From Bacillus sp. AFS055030 (lineage in GTDB: Bacteria > Bacillota > Bacilli > Bacillales > Bacillaceae_G), in NCBI RefSeq assembly GCF_002574545.1, contig NZ_NUGT01000004.1, positions 1 to 64,000 on the forward strand: a DNA stretch of 64,000 nucleotides, read 5' to 3'. Position 1 is the stretch's first letter, and the number at the start of each line of letters is the position of its first letter. Both the position numbers and the translations under genes were made by a program. Shown here piece by piece: positions 51,197 to 61,237 of this stretch. The notes beneath the pieces are model-generated. The model was not told the DNA's origin. It searched no databases and saw nothing but the letters and a program-made list of their open reading frames with translations.

Positions 51197-52453
51197 TTAC
51201 ACAATCTTTATACCCTTTTTCCAAACGGATTTCACATGGTTAACGCCAAATAAATATTGTAATTCTTGATAGTTTTTAACATTCCACAATACGATATCTG
51301 CTTGTTTTCCAACTTCAAGTGATCCAATTTGATCTTGGCGATTAATTGCACACGCAGCGTTGTATGTTGCTGCCGTTAAGCTTTCAGCTGGAGTAAGTCG
51401 CATTGATATACAAGCTAAATTCATTACAAGCGGCATCGACGTAGTCGGTGAAGAACCCGGATTACAGTCAGTTGAAATTGCCACAGCTACTCCTTCATCA
51501 ATCATTTTTCTTCCTTTTGCAGCATCTTCACGTAAATAAAGTGCAGTTGCAGGTAGAAGACAAGCAATTGTTCCTGATTTTGCCATTGCAGAAATACCTT
51601 CATCAGAAGCTTTTAATAAATGCTCAGCTGAAATAGCACCAATTTTTGCTGCTAATTCCGCTCCACCATAAGGTTCAATTTCATCAGCATGAATTTTTGG
51701 GATTAAATCATATTTTTTACCTGCTTCTAAAATTCTCTCTGATTGTTCTGGTGTAAATACACCTTTTTCACAGAATACGTCATTAAATTCAGCTAATTTT
51801 TCTTCTGCGATAATTGGTAGCATGTCGTTAATTAAGTGATCAACAAATTCATCTTCTCGTCCTTTAAACTCTTTCGGCACTGCATGAGCACCCATAAAAG
51901 TAGGAACTAATTCAACTGCATGCATGTATTTTAATTTTTTCATAACTCTTAACTGCTTTAGCTCGGTTTCTAAATCCATACCATAACCGCTTTTACTTTC
52001 TACAGTCGTCACGCCATGTGCAATAAAAGAATCTAGACGTCGCATCGTTTGTGCCATCAATTCTTCTTCAGTTGCTTCACGAGTCATGCCGGCAGTCGCA
52101 TGAATTCCGCCACCCGCATTCATAATATCCATATATGTTGCAACTTCAAGACGCATTTCAAATTCACGCTCACGGCTTCCACCATACACAACATGTGTAT
52201 GTGGATCCACTAGACCAGGAGTAACAAGTTGATTTGATGCATCAACTACTTGTGCTTCATGAATTTTTTTTGCATAGCGATCTTGAATTTCTTTTGTTGT
52301 TCCAACAGCTTGGATCACTCCATCTTCAATCCATAAGCTACCGTCTTCAATTAAACCAAGCTCTGACATTGCTTCCTTTGAGCGAGGTCCTTTCACGTTT
52401 GAAGCAAGCGTTGCTAATTGAGCAGCATTTTTAATCCAAATTGGTTTAGTCAT
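51197..52453 (-). CDS. hutI: Imidazolonepropionase
   Basis: 418 residues, amidohydrolase fold. Metal site HTHVVYGG near residue 80, the central block VESKSGYGMDLETELKQLRV, and HADEIEPYGGAELA near residue 255. It hydrolyses 4-imidazolone-5-propionate to N-formimino-L-glutamate, the third step of histidine breakdown. Its start shares the last base of hutU, so the two are coupled. Confidence 0.95.
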   Translation of the reverse strand: MTKPIWIKNAAQLATLASNVKGPRSKEAMSELGLIEDGSLWIEDGVIQAVGTTKEIQDRYAKKIHEAQVVDASNQLVTPGLVDPHTHVVYGGSREREFEMRLEVATYMDIMNAGGGIHATAGMTREATEEELMAQTMRRLDSFIAHGVTTVESKSGYGMDLETELKQLRVMKKLKYMHAVELVPTFMGAHAVPKEFKGREDEFVDHLINDMLPIIAEEKLAEFNDVFCEKGVFTPEQSERILEAGKKYDLIPKIHADEIEPYGGAELAAKIGAISAEHLLKASDEGISAMAKSGTIACLLPATALYLREDAAKGRKMIDEGVAVAISTDCNPGSSPTTSMPLVMNLACISMRLTPAESLTAATYNAACAINRQDQIGSLEVGKQADIVLWNVKNYQELQYLFGVNHVKSVWKKGIKIV

Positions 52454-54129
52454 TACTTATCAGTCCCTTTATCAAGCATTGGAATATTTACTCCTCTTTC
52501 ACGAGCAGTTTGTTTAGCTAGCTCATAACCTGCATCAGCGTGACGAACTACACCCATTCCAGGGTCTGTTGTTAATACGCGCTCAATACGTGCTTCTGCT
52601 TCTTTTGTACCATCTGCAACAATTACGACACCAGCGTGTAAAGAGTAACCCATTCCTACTCCACCACCGTGATGGACTGATACCCAAGTTGCTCCACCAA
52701 CTGCGTTAATCATTGCATTTAAGATTGGCCAGTCTGCTACTGCATCTGATCCATCCATCATGCTTTCAGTTTCACGATTTGGAGATGCTACAGAACCTGA
52801 ATCTAAGTGGTCTCTTCCAATTACGATTGGAGCTTTTAATTCACCACTTGCAACCATGTCATTTAAAATTTTACCGAAACGAGCGCGCTCGCCGTATCCT
52901 AACCAGCAAATACGAGAAGGTAGACCTTGGAATTCTACTTTTTCACCGGCCATACGAATCCAGTTACATAAATGCTCATTATCAGCAAATTCACGTAAAA
53001 TAGCTTGGTCAGTTTTGTAAATATCCTCAGGATCACCTGATAATGCTACCCAACGGAAAGGTCCTTTCCCTTCACAGAATTGTGGGCGGATATATGCTGG
53101 AACGAATCCTGGGAAATCAAATGCATTCTCTACGCCTTCATCCTTCGCAACTTGACGAATGTTATTACCGTAATCAAATGTGACAGAACCTTTTTCCATC
53201 ATTTCAAGCATTGCTTTAACATGAGTTGCCATTGAAGCTTTTGAACGAGCAACATAAAGTTCTGGGTTTGAAGCTCTTAATTCTGCAGCTTCTTCTAATG
53301 ACATTCCAGATGGAGTATAACCGTTTAATGGATCGTGCGCAGATGTTTGGTCAGTTAATACTTCTGGAATAAAGTTTCTAGCAATCATTTCTGGTAAAAT
53401 TTCAGATGCATTTCCGATTAGGCCGATTGATAATGCTTTACCTTCTTTTTTCGCTTCCTCAGCAAGACGAATTGCCTCATCTAAAGAATCTGTTTTTACA
53501 TCCGTATATCTAGTTTCGATACGACGATCGATTCTAGTTTCATCTACATCGATCCCAATGCATACTCCACCATTCATTGTAACAGCTAGTGGTTGAGCTC
53601 CACCCATTCCACCAAGACCAGCTGTAACAGTAATTGTACCTTGAAGTGTGCCATTGAAATGTTGTTTTGCTAATTCAGCAAATGTTTCGTATGTTCCTTG
53701 AACAATACCTTGAGAACCAATATAGATCCAGCTACCAGCTGTCATTTGTCCGTACATCATTAAACCTTTTTTATCTAATTCGTGGAAAGTATCCCAATTA
53801 GCAAAAGCAGGTACTAGATTTGAGTTAGCAATTAAAACACGTGGTGCATCCGTATGAGATTTAAAAATCGCAACTGGTTTACCAGATTGAACTAATAATG
53901 TTTCATCATTTTCTAAATTCTTTAATGATTCAACAATCGCATCGAAGCACTCCCAGTTACGAGCTGCTTTACCAATTCCACCATATACAACAAGATCCTC
54001 TGGACGCTCTGCTACATCTGGATCTAAATTATTCATTAACATACGAAGAACTGCTTCTTGTTGCCAACCTTTTGTATTTAATTCCGTACCTCTATATCTA
54101 ACTACTTTATCAACTGTAACCGTATTCAT
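52453..54129 (-). CDS. hutU: Urocanate hydratase
   Basis: 558 residues, full length. [20 protein letters not shown] at the start, [20 protein letters not shown] (NAD-binding) near residue 178, and the catalytic region [20 protein letters not shown] with the conserved Cys near residue 410. With tightly bound NAD it hydrates urocanate. hutH before it and hutG after it, as in the Bacillus subtilis hut operon, are missing from this window. Confidence 0.95.
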   Translation of the reverse strand: MNTVTVDKVVRYRGTELNTKGWQQEAVLRMLMNNLDPDVAERPEDLVVYGGIGKAARNWECFDAIVESLKNLENDETLLVQSGKPVAIFKSHTDAPRVLIANSNLVPAFANWDTFHELDKKGLMMYGQMTAGSWIYIGSQGIVQGTYETFAELAKQHFNGTLQGTITVTAGLGGMGGAQPLAVTMNGGVCIGIDVDETRIDRRIETRYTDVKTDSLDEAIRLAEEAKKEGKALSIGLIGNASEILPEMIARNFIPEVLTDQTSAHDPLNGYTPSGMSLEEAAELRASNPELYVARSKASMATHVKAMLEMMEKGSVTFDYGNNIRQVAKDEGVENAFDFPGFVPAYIRPQFCEGKGPFRWVALSGDPEDIYKTDQAILREFADNEHLCNWIRMAGEKVEFQGLPSRICWLGYGERARFGKILNDMVASGELKAPIVIGRDHLDSGSVASPNRETESMMDGSDAVADWPILNAMINAVGGATWVSVHHGGGVGMGYSLHAGVVIVADGTKEAEARIERVLTTDPGMGVVRHADAGYELAKQTARERGVNIPMLDKGTDK

Positions 54130-54343
54130 AATTTAATACCCCCTAGATTTGATGTTTTCAGTCTAACACGAATTTTTAGAAATTTTATTATAAAATGATG
54201 ATTATTTTATAATACATTTCACTATACTTATCTTTTAATTATATTTTTATAATCTATCTCAAAATCTATTAATTAATTAGACTATTTTAAAAAATACGAT
54301 GAAAATAATAGAGGTTTATCATCATTCACGTTGAAATCATATA

Positions 54344-54757
54344 TTGATTAAATCGAAGGGTGGAATCATTATCAAATCAATCATTTCTCCAATTACAAAC
54401 AAAGTTAACTACGTTTTTATTCACGTTAAGGAACTAAAAAAGTCAGTTGAATGGTATTGTAAACTCCTTGGCATTACAACCGATCTTAGTCAAATAGAAT
54501 CCCCTGTATTTAATATCCCTGTAACAGGTACAACTGGATTAACTTTAGACGACCACACTTTTGATCCGGATTACAAATTTCAACCTTCAAAAAATGTGTT
54601 ATTTAATTTCTACTCAGATGACATAGACCAAGCTTACCTATTTATGAAAGAAAATCATATTACGATCGTAAAAGAGATTGAACGCATTGGAGAATTTGCT
54701 TATTTTAACTTTGAGGATTTGGATGGAAATGTACTAATGATTTGTAATAGTAAATAA
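54344..54757 (+). CDS. VOC-family protein (glyoxalase/bleomycin-resistance fold)
   Basis: Up to 137 residues. One glyoxalase-like module pair: NYVFIHVKELKKSVEWYCKL and the FEDLDGNVLMICNSK end with the metal-type Glu/Asp positions. Substrate unknown. The TTG at 54344 has no ribosome site, and AAGGGTGG lies inside the frame; ATC at 54371 (seven bases after it) or ATT at 54368 would give a normal N-terminus (KSIISPITNKVNYVF). Single gene with a terminator. Confidence 0.82.
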   Translation: MIKSKGGIIIKSIISPITNKVNYVFIHVKELKKSVEWYCKLLGITTDLSQIESPVFNIPVTGTTGLTLDDHTFDPDYKFQPSKNVLFNFYSDDIDQAYLFMKENHITIVKEIERIGEFAYFNFEDLDGNVLMICNSK

Positions 54758-54772
54758 AAAAACAAAATTTAA

Positions 54773-54810
54773 GCCTGTATCATCGATTACCATTAATCTT
54801 AGATACAGGC
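54773..54810. terminator. Terminator between convergent genes
   Basis: GCCTGTAT and ATACAGGC arms with a 22-base loop. Confidence 0.65.
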
Positions 54811-54815
54811 CATTT

Positions 54816-55343
54816 TTAACTATTTTTATACAATTTACGAATCATTCTTATTTGACCACGATGATTGATTTCATCCTCAAACACATGAAACCATTTAAAG
54901 TAGTTTGTAGCTTTTGTATTTCCAAATTCAGTCTGCTCATGTAACCACTCATCTGAAAGTGTATTAAATTTTGTATATGTATCTTCTCGAATCGAATTTA
55001 AGAGATTAATATAATAGTTTGCATCATTACCTTTAATACGTTCCCTAGCTGCTTCATCTAAATCTAAACCTGGTAACCATTTCTTTTCTTCTTCTGAATT
55101 TAAATCTCGATTTTCAAATGTATTAAGTTGATACCAATACTCAACCCCTGCCATGTGAGTAAGTAGCATCCCAATCGAATTGCTTGCTTTAGAATGCAAA
55201 TAATCTAGTTCCTCTACTGTAATATCTTTAATTGCTTCTAGAGTTGTATATCTTACATAATTCATCATTGAAATTAATGTATTAAAATCTCCTTTTACAC
55301 CATCTTGTTCTCCGACTAAAAATAATTTATTCCATTCGTTCAT
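54816..55343 (-). CDS. DinB-family protein
   Basis: 175 residues, four-helix-bundle type. The three metal-type His positions are visible: LLTHMAGVEYW near residue 62, and WFHVFEDEINHRGQI near residue 155. DinB-like enzymes include thiol-dependent S-transferases (bacillithiol group), which would fit a Bacillus, but the substrate is unknown. Confidence 0.85.
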   Translation of the reverse strand: MNEWNKLFLVGEQDGVKGDFNTLISMMNYVRYTTLEAIKDITVEELDYLHSKASNSIGMLLTHMAGVEYWYQLNTFENRDLNSEEEKKWLPGLDLDEAARERIKGNDANYYINLLNSIREDTYTKFNTLSDEWLHEQTEFGNTKATNYFKWFHVFEDEINHRGQIRMIRKLYKNS

Positions 55344-55402
55344 AGTTGTAACTCCTTTTATTAACTCACAATCATTTTCACAGACAATATCTATTCTTTC
55401 TC

Positions 55403-55819
55403 CTAAATTATCGCAAGTATGAGTTTTAAATATTTTGGATCTTCCTCTTTAAAAATCTCCCCAGCCTTCAACAAATATGCTCTCAATAAATATTCCTTTG
55501 CTTTTTCTTCATCATGTGTTTCAAATAAAACCTGCCCCAATCTCAATAATATATATGGGTTGTTCAATCCCCCAGGACAATTAAATGCATCGTAAAAATA
55601 ATTCTTTGCTTTAGAATAATCGTTTAAATAAAAATAAACGTCTCCGATTGATGTTAGAATCCAAGCACTAGCTTCCCACGTAAATTTAGGCTTAGGTATT
55701 AATTCTAAAGCCTCTTTATACTTTTTAATGGCGCCATCAAAATTTTGTGCTTCAAATAAAGCATTAGCTTCCTCAGAAAGTTCTACGATATGTTCATAAG
55801 TTACTTCTTTAAGTTCCAT
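55403..55819 (-). CDS. TPR protein
   Basis: 138 residues of tetratricopeptide repeats: ANALFEAQNFDGAIKKYKEA, then WILTSIGDVYFYLNDYSKAK and YILLRLGQVLFETHDEEKAK. A protein-binding scaffold with no catalytic motif. It lies upstream of the DinB gene on the same strand. Confidence 0.85.
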   Translation of the reverse strand: MELKEVTYEHIVELSEEANALFEAQNFDGAIKKYKEALELIPKPKFTWEASAWILTSIGDVYFYLNDYSKAKNYFYDAFNCPGGLNNPYILLRLGQVLFETHDEEKAKEYLLRAYLLKAGEIFKEEDPKYLKLILAII

Positions 55820-55938
55820 AAGCTCTCCTTTATTTTTGTATTATAGTTTGATGGTCGTTGATTACAGTTTTCCTAAAAGAAATACTATAACAATCTAGCG
55901 TTTTCCCCTTACTGCTTCTAATAAAAGACTTTCTAGTC

Positions 55939-57408
55939 CTACAAACCAGATCGATAAACTAAAGGTGTACATCCTTCTAGCATTTTGAACTTTGCATTAA
56001 AATATGATTGGTGAGAATAGCCACTTAATCTTGAAATCTCATCTAATGGCAGGTCCGTTTCATCTAATAATCGTTTAGCTTCTCTTATTCGTACTTCATG
56101 GAGAGTGGCTCTAAACGATTGATTTGATTCAGCTGCAAATCGACGACTTAGTGTACTTTTATTGATTCGAAGTGTATCCGCGCAATCTGTTAAACTCCAT
56201 CCCGCATCCCAGTAATTCGATTCAATTAACTCCCTTGTTTTTTCGACTAGTGTACGGTGGCCTTCTTGTAAAGCATCATGCCCCTGTAATAATAGACTTG
56301 TTGTAAAATCTAACAATTCTTGAACAATTTGATAAATGATTGGGCCATGAACAATTTTTTGGAAAATATCATAATAAATTCCTTCCCATGATGCATTTTG
56401 GAGATTATTCGATTTCATATATCTTCTTATTTGTGCAAGTACGCTTGTTAATCTGATTCGAACAATTTCCGGATCTGGATAAGGCTGTTGAATTGTTAAA
56501 AATTCTCGTTCCATCCAATCTCGAATTGCTTTTGCGTCTCTTTTTTCTAACATTTCAATCCAATGACGTTGCTCTAATGGTGTAAGGAATGGGTCCTTTT
56601 CTTGAAAGGGCATCGGATCATTTTCCGCCAAAATAATATCATAACCTTCAAAGAAGATTCTTCGTGTTAGCTGAAGTGTTTGTTCGTATATATTTTTTAA
56701 TGTTTCCTCCGGAGCACCAACTTTCATAACGATTGCGAGTGGCTCATCCATCATTTCCTTCCACCGAGTAAGAAATGCATTATATTCGTCCTGTAATAAC
56801 ACTTCTTCATCAGCTTCATGCACACTTAATATAAATCCTGATAATACGAATATACGATTTTTCCCCGTAAATGGATTTCGTTCCAATGCTTTATACACAA
56901 GTGGAAGTGTTCCTGAGTTTGGTGTCAAAAAAGCAACCATAGTAATTGGGCCATCGTACTTTCGATCATTCAGAAAAAGGTCCGGATAATCTATGTTAAA
57001 TGAGTTAATTTCTTCGTTAATATTTCTAGTAAAGGATCTTTCTTTATTACGAATTTGATAACGTAATTGTTGTATATGCTTAATTAAATCAGTAGGCGAA
57101 AAAGGACGAAATAATACATCCTCTGCTCGATACTGTAATGCAAGATAGGCAGTTTGAAAGATTCGTTCAGATGAGATGCCTAACCAGCGAATAGAAAATT
57201 TTTGAATTAAATCCCCAAATCTTTCACTTTCATTTTTCCAATTGTCCATATCAAATATGACCAGTTCGGGCTGCTGTTTTTGAATAGCCTTTTCAAATTC
57301 TCCCATTGTTTTCCATGAAACAAGGGTAATACCAGTAAAGTGCGATTCCACGACCCATCGAATCCCTGAAGCCTCTAGCTCATCTTTTGCAACTAAATGA
57401 ATTTCCAT
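55939..57408 (-). CDS. AraC-family regulator with receiver-like N-domain
   Basis: 489 residues. The N-terminal 120 residues have a response-regulator-like layout (IHLVAKDELEASGIRWVVES, LVIFDMDNWKNESERF, EDVLFRPFSPTDLIKHIQQL). The DMDNW Asp is a possible phosphorylation site. A middle domain of about 270 residues is followed by a C-terminal AraC double helix-turn-helix (SLTDCADTLRINKSTLSRRF and LPLDEISRLSGYSHQSYFNA). Start set at the ATG at 57408, nine bases after AAGGTG. No sensor kinase gene is close. Targets unknown. Confidence 0.85.
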   Translation of the reverse strand: MEIHLVAKDELEASGIRWVVESHFTGITLVSWKTMGEFEKAIQKQQPELVIFDMDNWKNESERFGDLIQKFSIRWLGISSERIFQTAYLALQYRAEDVLFRPFSPTDLIKHIQQLRYQIRNKERSFTRNINEEINSFNIDYPDLFLNDRKYDGPITMVAFLTPNSGTLPLVYKALERNPFTGKNRIFVLSGFILSVHEADEEVLLQDEYNAFLTRWKEMMDEPLAIVMKVGAPEETLKNIYEQTLQLTRRIFFEGYDIILAENDPMPFQEKDPFLTPLEQRHWIEMLEKRDAKAIRDWMEREFLTIQQPYPDPEIVRIRLTSVLAQIRRYMKSNNLQNASWEGIYYDIFQKIVHGPIIYQIVQELLDFTTSLLLQGHDALQEGHRTLVEKTRELIESNYWDAGWSLTDCADTLRINKSTLSRRFAAESNQSFRATLHEVRIREAKRLLDETDLPLDEISRLSGYSHQSYFNAKFKMLEGCTPLVYRSGL

Positions 57409-57544
57409 CGTGTTTTTCACCTTCACTTTTAGCTTTTTTCTAACATAATAGCAAATTTATTTTGTTTTTGCAGAACAAAAACTATTAAAAATTCAAAATT
57501 TTTTTAAATATATTCTAGGTAGTTTTTTTGAGTTTATAAAAAAA

Positions 57545-57570
57545 TAGACTATACACATGGTAATAGTCTA
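57545..57570 (-). terminator. Terminator
   Basis: TAGACTAT and ATAGTCTA arms with a T run on the minus strand. The region 57410-57730 otherwise shows no gene. Confidence 0.6.
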
Positions 57571-57730
57571 CAAGCATTAAACAAACTGATTTACGATTAG
57601 CTTCCATGTAAAACCAAAACATTCCCATACAACCAAAACCAATCTCAGAAACGAATGAACCATTTTGTCCAACTTTCCTTTTTTAATAACTCTCCTCCAA
57701 AACTCTCTTTTTCTATACTTATCATTAAAT

Positions 57731-58237
57731 TTATTTTTGATTATTTGGTGTAACTGGAGGCATAATATGCACTTTTTTATTCGGATAAATTCTTGCAATT
57801 ACAGTCGATTTGGATAATCTTTTAATATCTTTTCCCGGTAATTCCATAGACACTCCATTCAGTGCTGACTTATAAACATGCCTAATCATATATGGTACAT
57901 GTTGGTCCTCCAGGAGAGTTTTTAATTCCTCTTGAAATTTCGCATGGCTTTCCTCTACTTGCTTAGTCGCTTCTTCTAAAGTAAGTTCTTTTCCAGCTGC
58001 CTCTGCTTCCTTAACAGCTACTACAGCAGGCTTTGTTTTGAACTCAATAATAATTGAAGTCATTGCATTCGTTGTAAAATCAATTGATGGATCCACATAA
58101 AAAGAAGGGTTCATTGTTTCCTCTGCCACCTTTGTCTCATCTTTATTTTTAGTCGTATTAATTGCATTCCCATTACATCCAGCCATGATAAAAAGCATGA
58201 CAAGAAAGAAAATACTTCCTCTATAAAAATTCTTCAT
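57731..58237 (-). CDS. Lipoprotein with subtilase-propeptide (I9-like) domain
   Basis: 168 residues. Lipobox MAGC (Cys21) anchors it to the membrane. Residues 55-155 (TSIIIEFKTKPAVVAVKEAE, ELTLEEATKQVEESHAKFQE, YKSALNGVSMELPGKDIKRL, TVIARIYPNKKVHI) have the pattern of the propeptide of Vpr-like subtilases, which folds the protease and inhibits it. The protein stops ten residues later, so no protease domain follows. It could be a membrane-bound protease inhibitor or chaperone, or the surviving N-terminal part of a lost protease; no protease-like sequence is seen downstream. Confidence 0.72.
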   Translation of the reverse strand: MKNFYRGSIFFLVMLFIMAGCNGNAINTTKNKDETKVAEETMNPSFYVDPSIDFTTNAMTSIIIEFKTKPAVVAVKEAEAAGKELTLEEATKQVEESHAKFQEELKTLLEDQHVPYMIRHVYKSALNGVSMELPGKDIKRLSKSTVIARIYPNKKVHIMPPVTPNNQK

Positions 58238-58365
58238 GTTTACTACATCCCCTTCAAATACTGAATAATAAAAAAAGACAATCTATCAGGATTCTATCCT
58301 TTAGAGTGCCCTTTCAAACATTACTTTGTGCAGCTAAACTAAACTTAGAAGAATTCAACATTTCT

Positions 58366-58596
58366 TTACATCCTATAATGATCGTTCAAAAATTCAATAT
58401 GATAATTAATCGTCCTTAAATATTGTTTTGTTGTATCTTTTGAAAGACTTTTAATCCTCTTTAACATATGAACGCTTAATACTTTTTCATTGTTATATAT
58501 TCTATATTTTTTTAAAGTTGATAGTCTATGATTATATTGACTCGCTTTTACTTCATTAAGATTTTTTACATTTATTAGATAATCTGTAAAGTTCAT
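58366..58596 (-). CDS. Small protein, integrase N-domain-like
   Basis: 76 residues, basic and helical. LINVKNLNEVKASQYNHRLS and TTKQYLRTINYHIEFLNDHY recall the SAM-like N-domain of tyrosine recombinases, but there is no catalytic part. AGGAGGGG stands before the ATG. Could be a stand-alone DNA-binding protein or a relic. Confidence 0.5.
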   Translation of the reverse strand: MNFTDYLINVKNLNEVKASQYNHRLSTLKKYRIYNNEKVLSVHMLKRIKSLSKDTTKQYLRTINYHIEFLNDHYRM

Positions 58597-58636
58597 AATT
58601 GCCCCTCCTACTTATATAGAACAACGATTTTTCGTA

Positions 58637-58683
58637 AAAAGAACTAGTCCTATTTATTAAACCTACTAAAGGACTAGTTCTTT
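58637..58683. terminator. Terminator-like hairpin
   Basis: Perfect arms AAAGAACTAGTCC and GGACTAGTTCTTT with T run on the plus strand. It lies upstream of the small gene at 58.4 kb. Confidence 0.6.
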
Positions 58684-58792
58684 TTATCATTCTATTTAGC
58701 ATGTCTATTAATTATACCTTTAAGGTTTTATTTGTTTGATCCAATAAATAAATTTCAGTTTTTTATATGGTTCCATCTATTTTTAGGACAAA

Positions 58793-58827
58793 ACAAAAGA
58801 CCTTTCCAAAATGGACAGGTCTTTTGT
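58793..58827 (-). terminator. Terminator of the 63-residue gene
   Basis: ACAAAAGACCT and AGGTCTTTTGT arms with a 13-base loop, just past the stop. Confidence 0.7.
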
Positions 58828-58834
58828 TAATACA

Positions 58835-59026
58835 CTAATTTAATTCATTCATCGTCACAGAAAAGACATAACTCTGATACTTATCACAGCCTTCATAACT
58901 AAATCTTTTTCCGTCTTTTTTAAATGCTCTACCATCTTCCTTAAAACCTAAATCGTGTAAAACGTCTTTAATTGAACCATTTTCGTAATCCTTTCCGACC
59001 TCGAATTCGATACTCAAATTAATCAT
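58835..59026 (-). CDS. Small protein of unknown function
   Basis: 63 residues, soluble: SIEFEVGKDYENGSIKDVLH, then DLGFKEDGRAFKKDGKRFSY. AAAAGG touches the first ATG, so an in-frame TTG nine bases further may be the true start. No family recognised; it has its own terminator. Confidence 0.55.
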   Translation of the reverse strand: MINLSIEFEVGKDYENGSIKDVLHDLGFKEDGRAFKKDGKRFSYEGCDKYQSYVFSVTMNELN

Positions 59027-59474
59027 CCTTTTGTTAGTGTTATTATTATTTTGGTAATTTTAGGGTGTTTTTATACTGGGTTACGACTGTATACGGGAAT
59101 ATGAAGTAATAAGTGAAAAACGCTTCCAGAGACTATTAAGAACAGGAAAGTAGGATTATATTTTCTGCTTTTTTTGGATTTCTTATTTTATCTTCTAATT
59201 TAAATAAGAAATAATTATTCACAAATAATTATTTTCATACTTTTTCTCTCTTTATACATCGTTTTCTCGAGTTAATTTTAACCAAAAATATACATATTCT
59301 TAATAAAATTCGATTTTTTATTTACCAGTTTTTAACTTAAAATGATTCTTTTTAACTATTTTAAAGATTCTGAATTATTTTTACCTCGATATTTCCGCTT
59401 ATTTTTACATCATAAAACGCAAGAATTGTCGATTTTTGTAGTTTGATAAACCAGTTTTTCAGGTGATACGATGA

Positions 59475-61154
<1,680 letters not shown>

Positions 61155-61183
61155 TTTTATTTACAGTTTAAGTTAGATAAAAA

Positions 61184-61211
61184 GCCGATTTCCTTAATAG
61201 AAGGAAATCGG
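61184..61211. terminator. Terminator between convergent protease genes
   Basis: CCGATTTCCTT and AAGGAAATCGG arms, then TTTTT on the plus strand. Confidence 0.8.
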
Positions 61212-61237
61212 TTTTTATAATTTTCAAGACTAGTAGA

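Noticed and set aside
57577-57798. Minus-strand frame of 73 codons after the propeptide lipoprotein, possible remnant of its protease
   Set aside because: Its translation shows no subtilase motif, and it overlaps the end of the lipoprotein gene in another frame.
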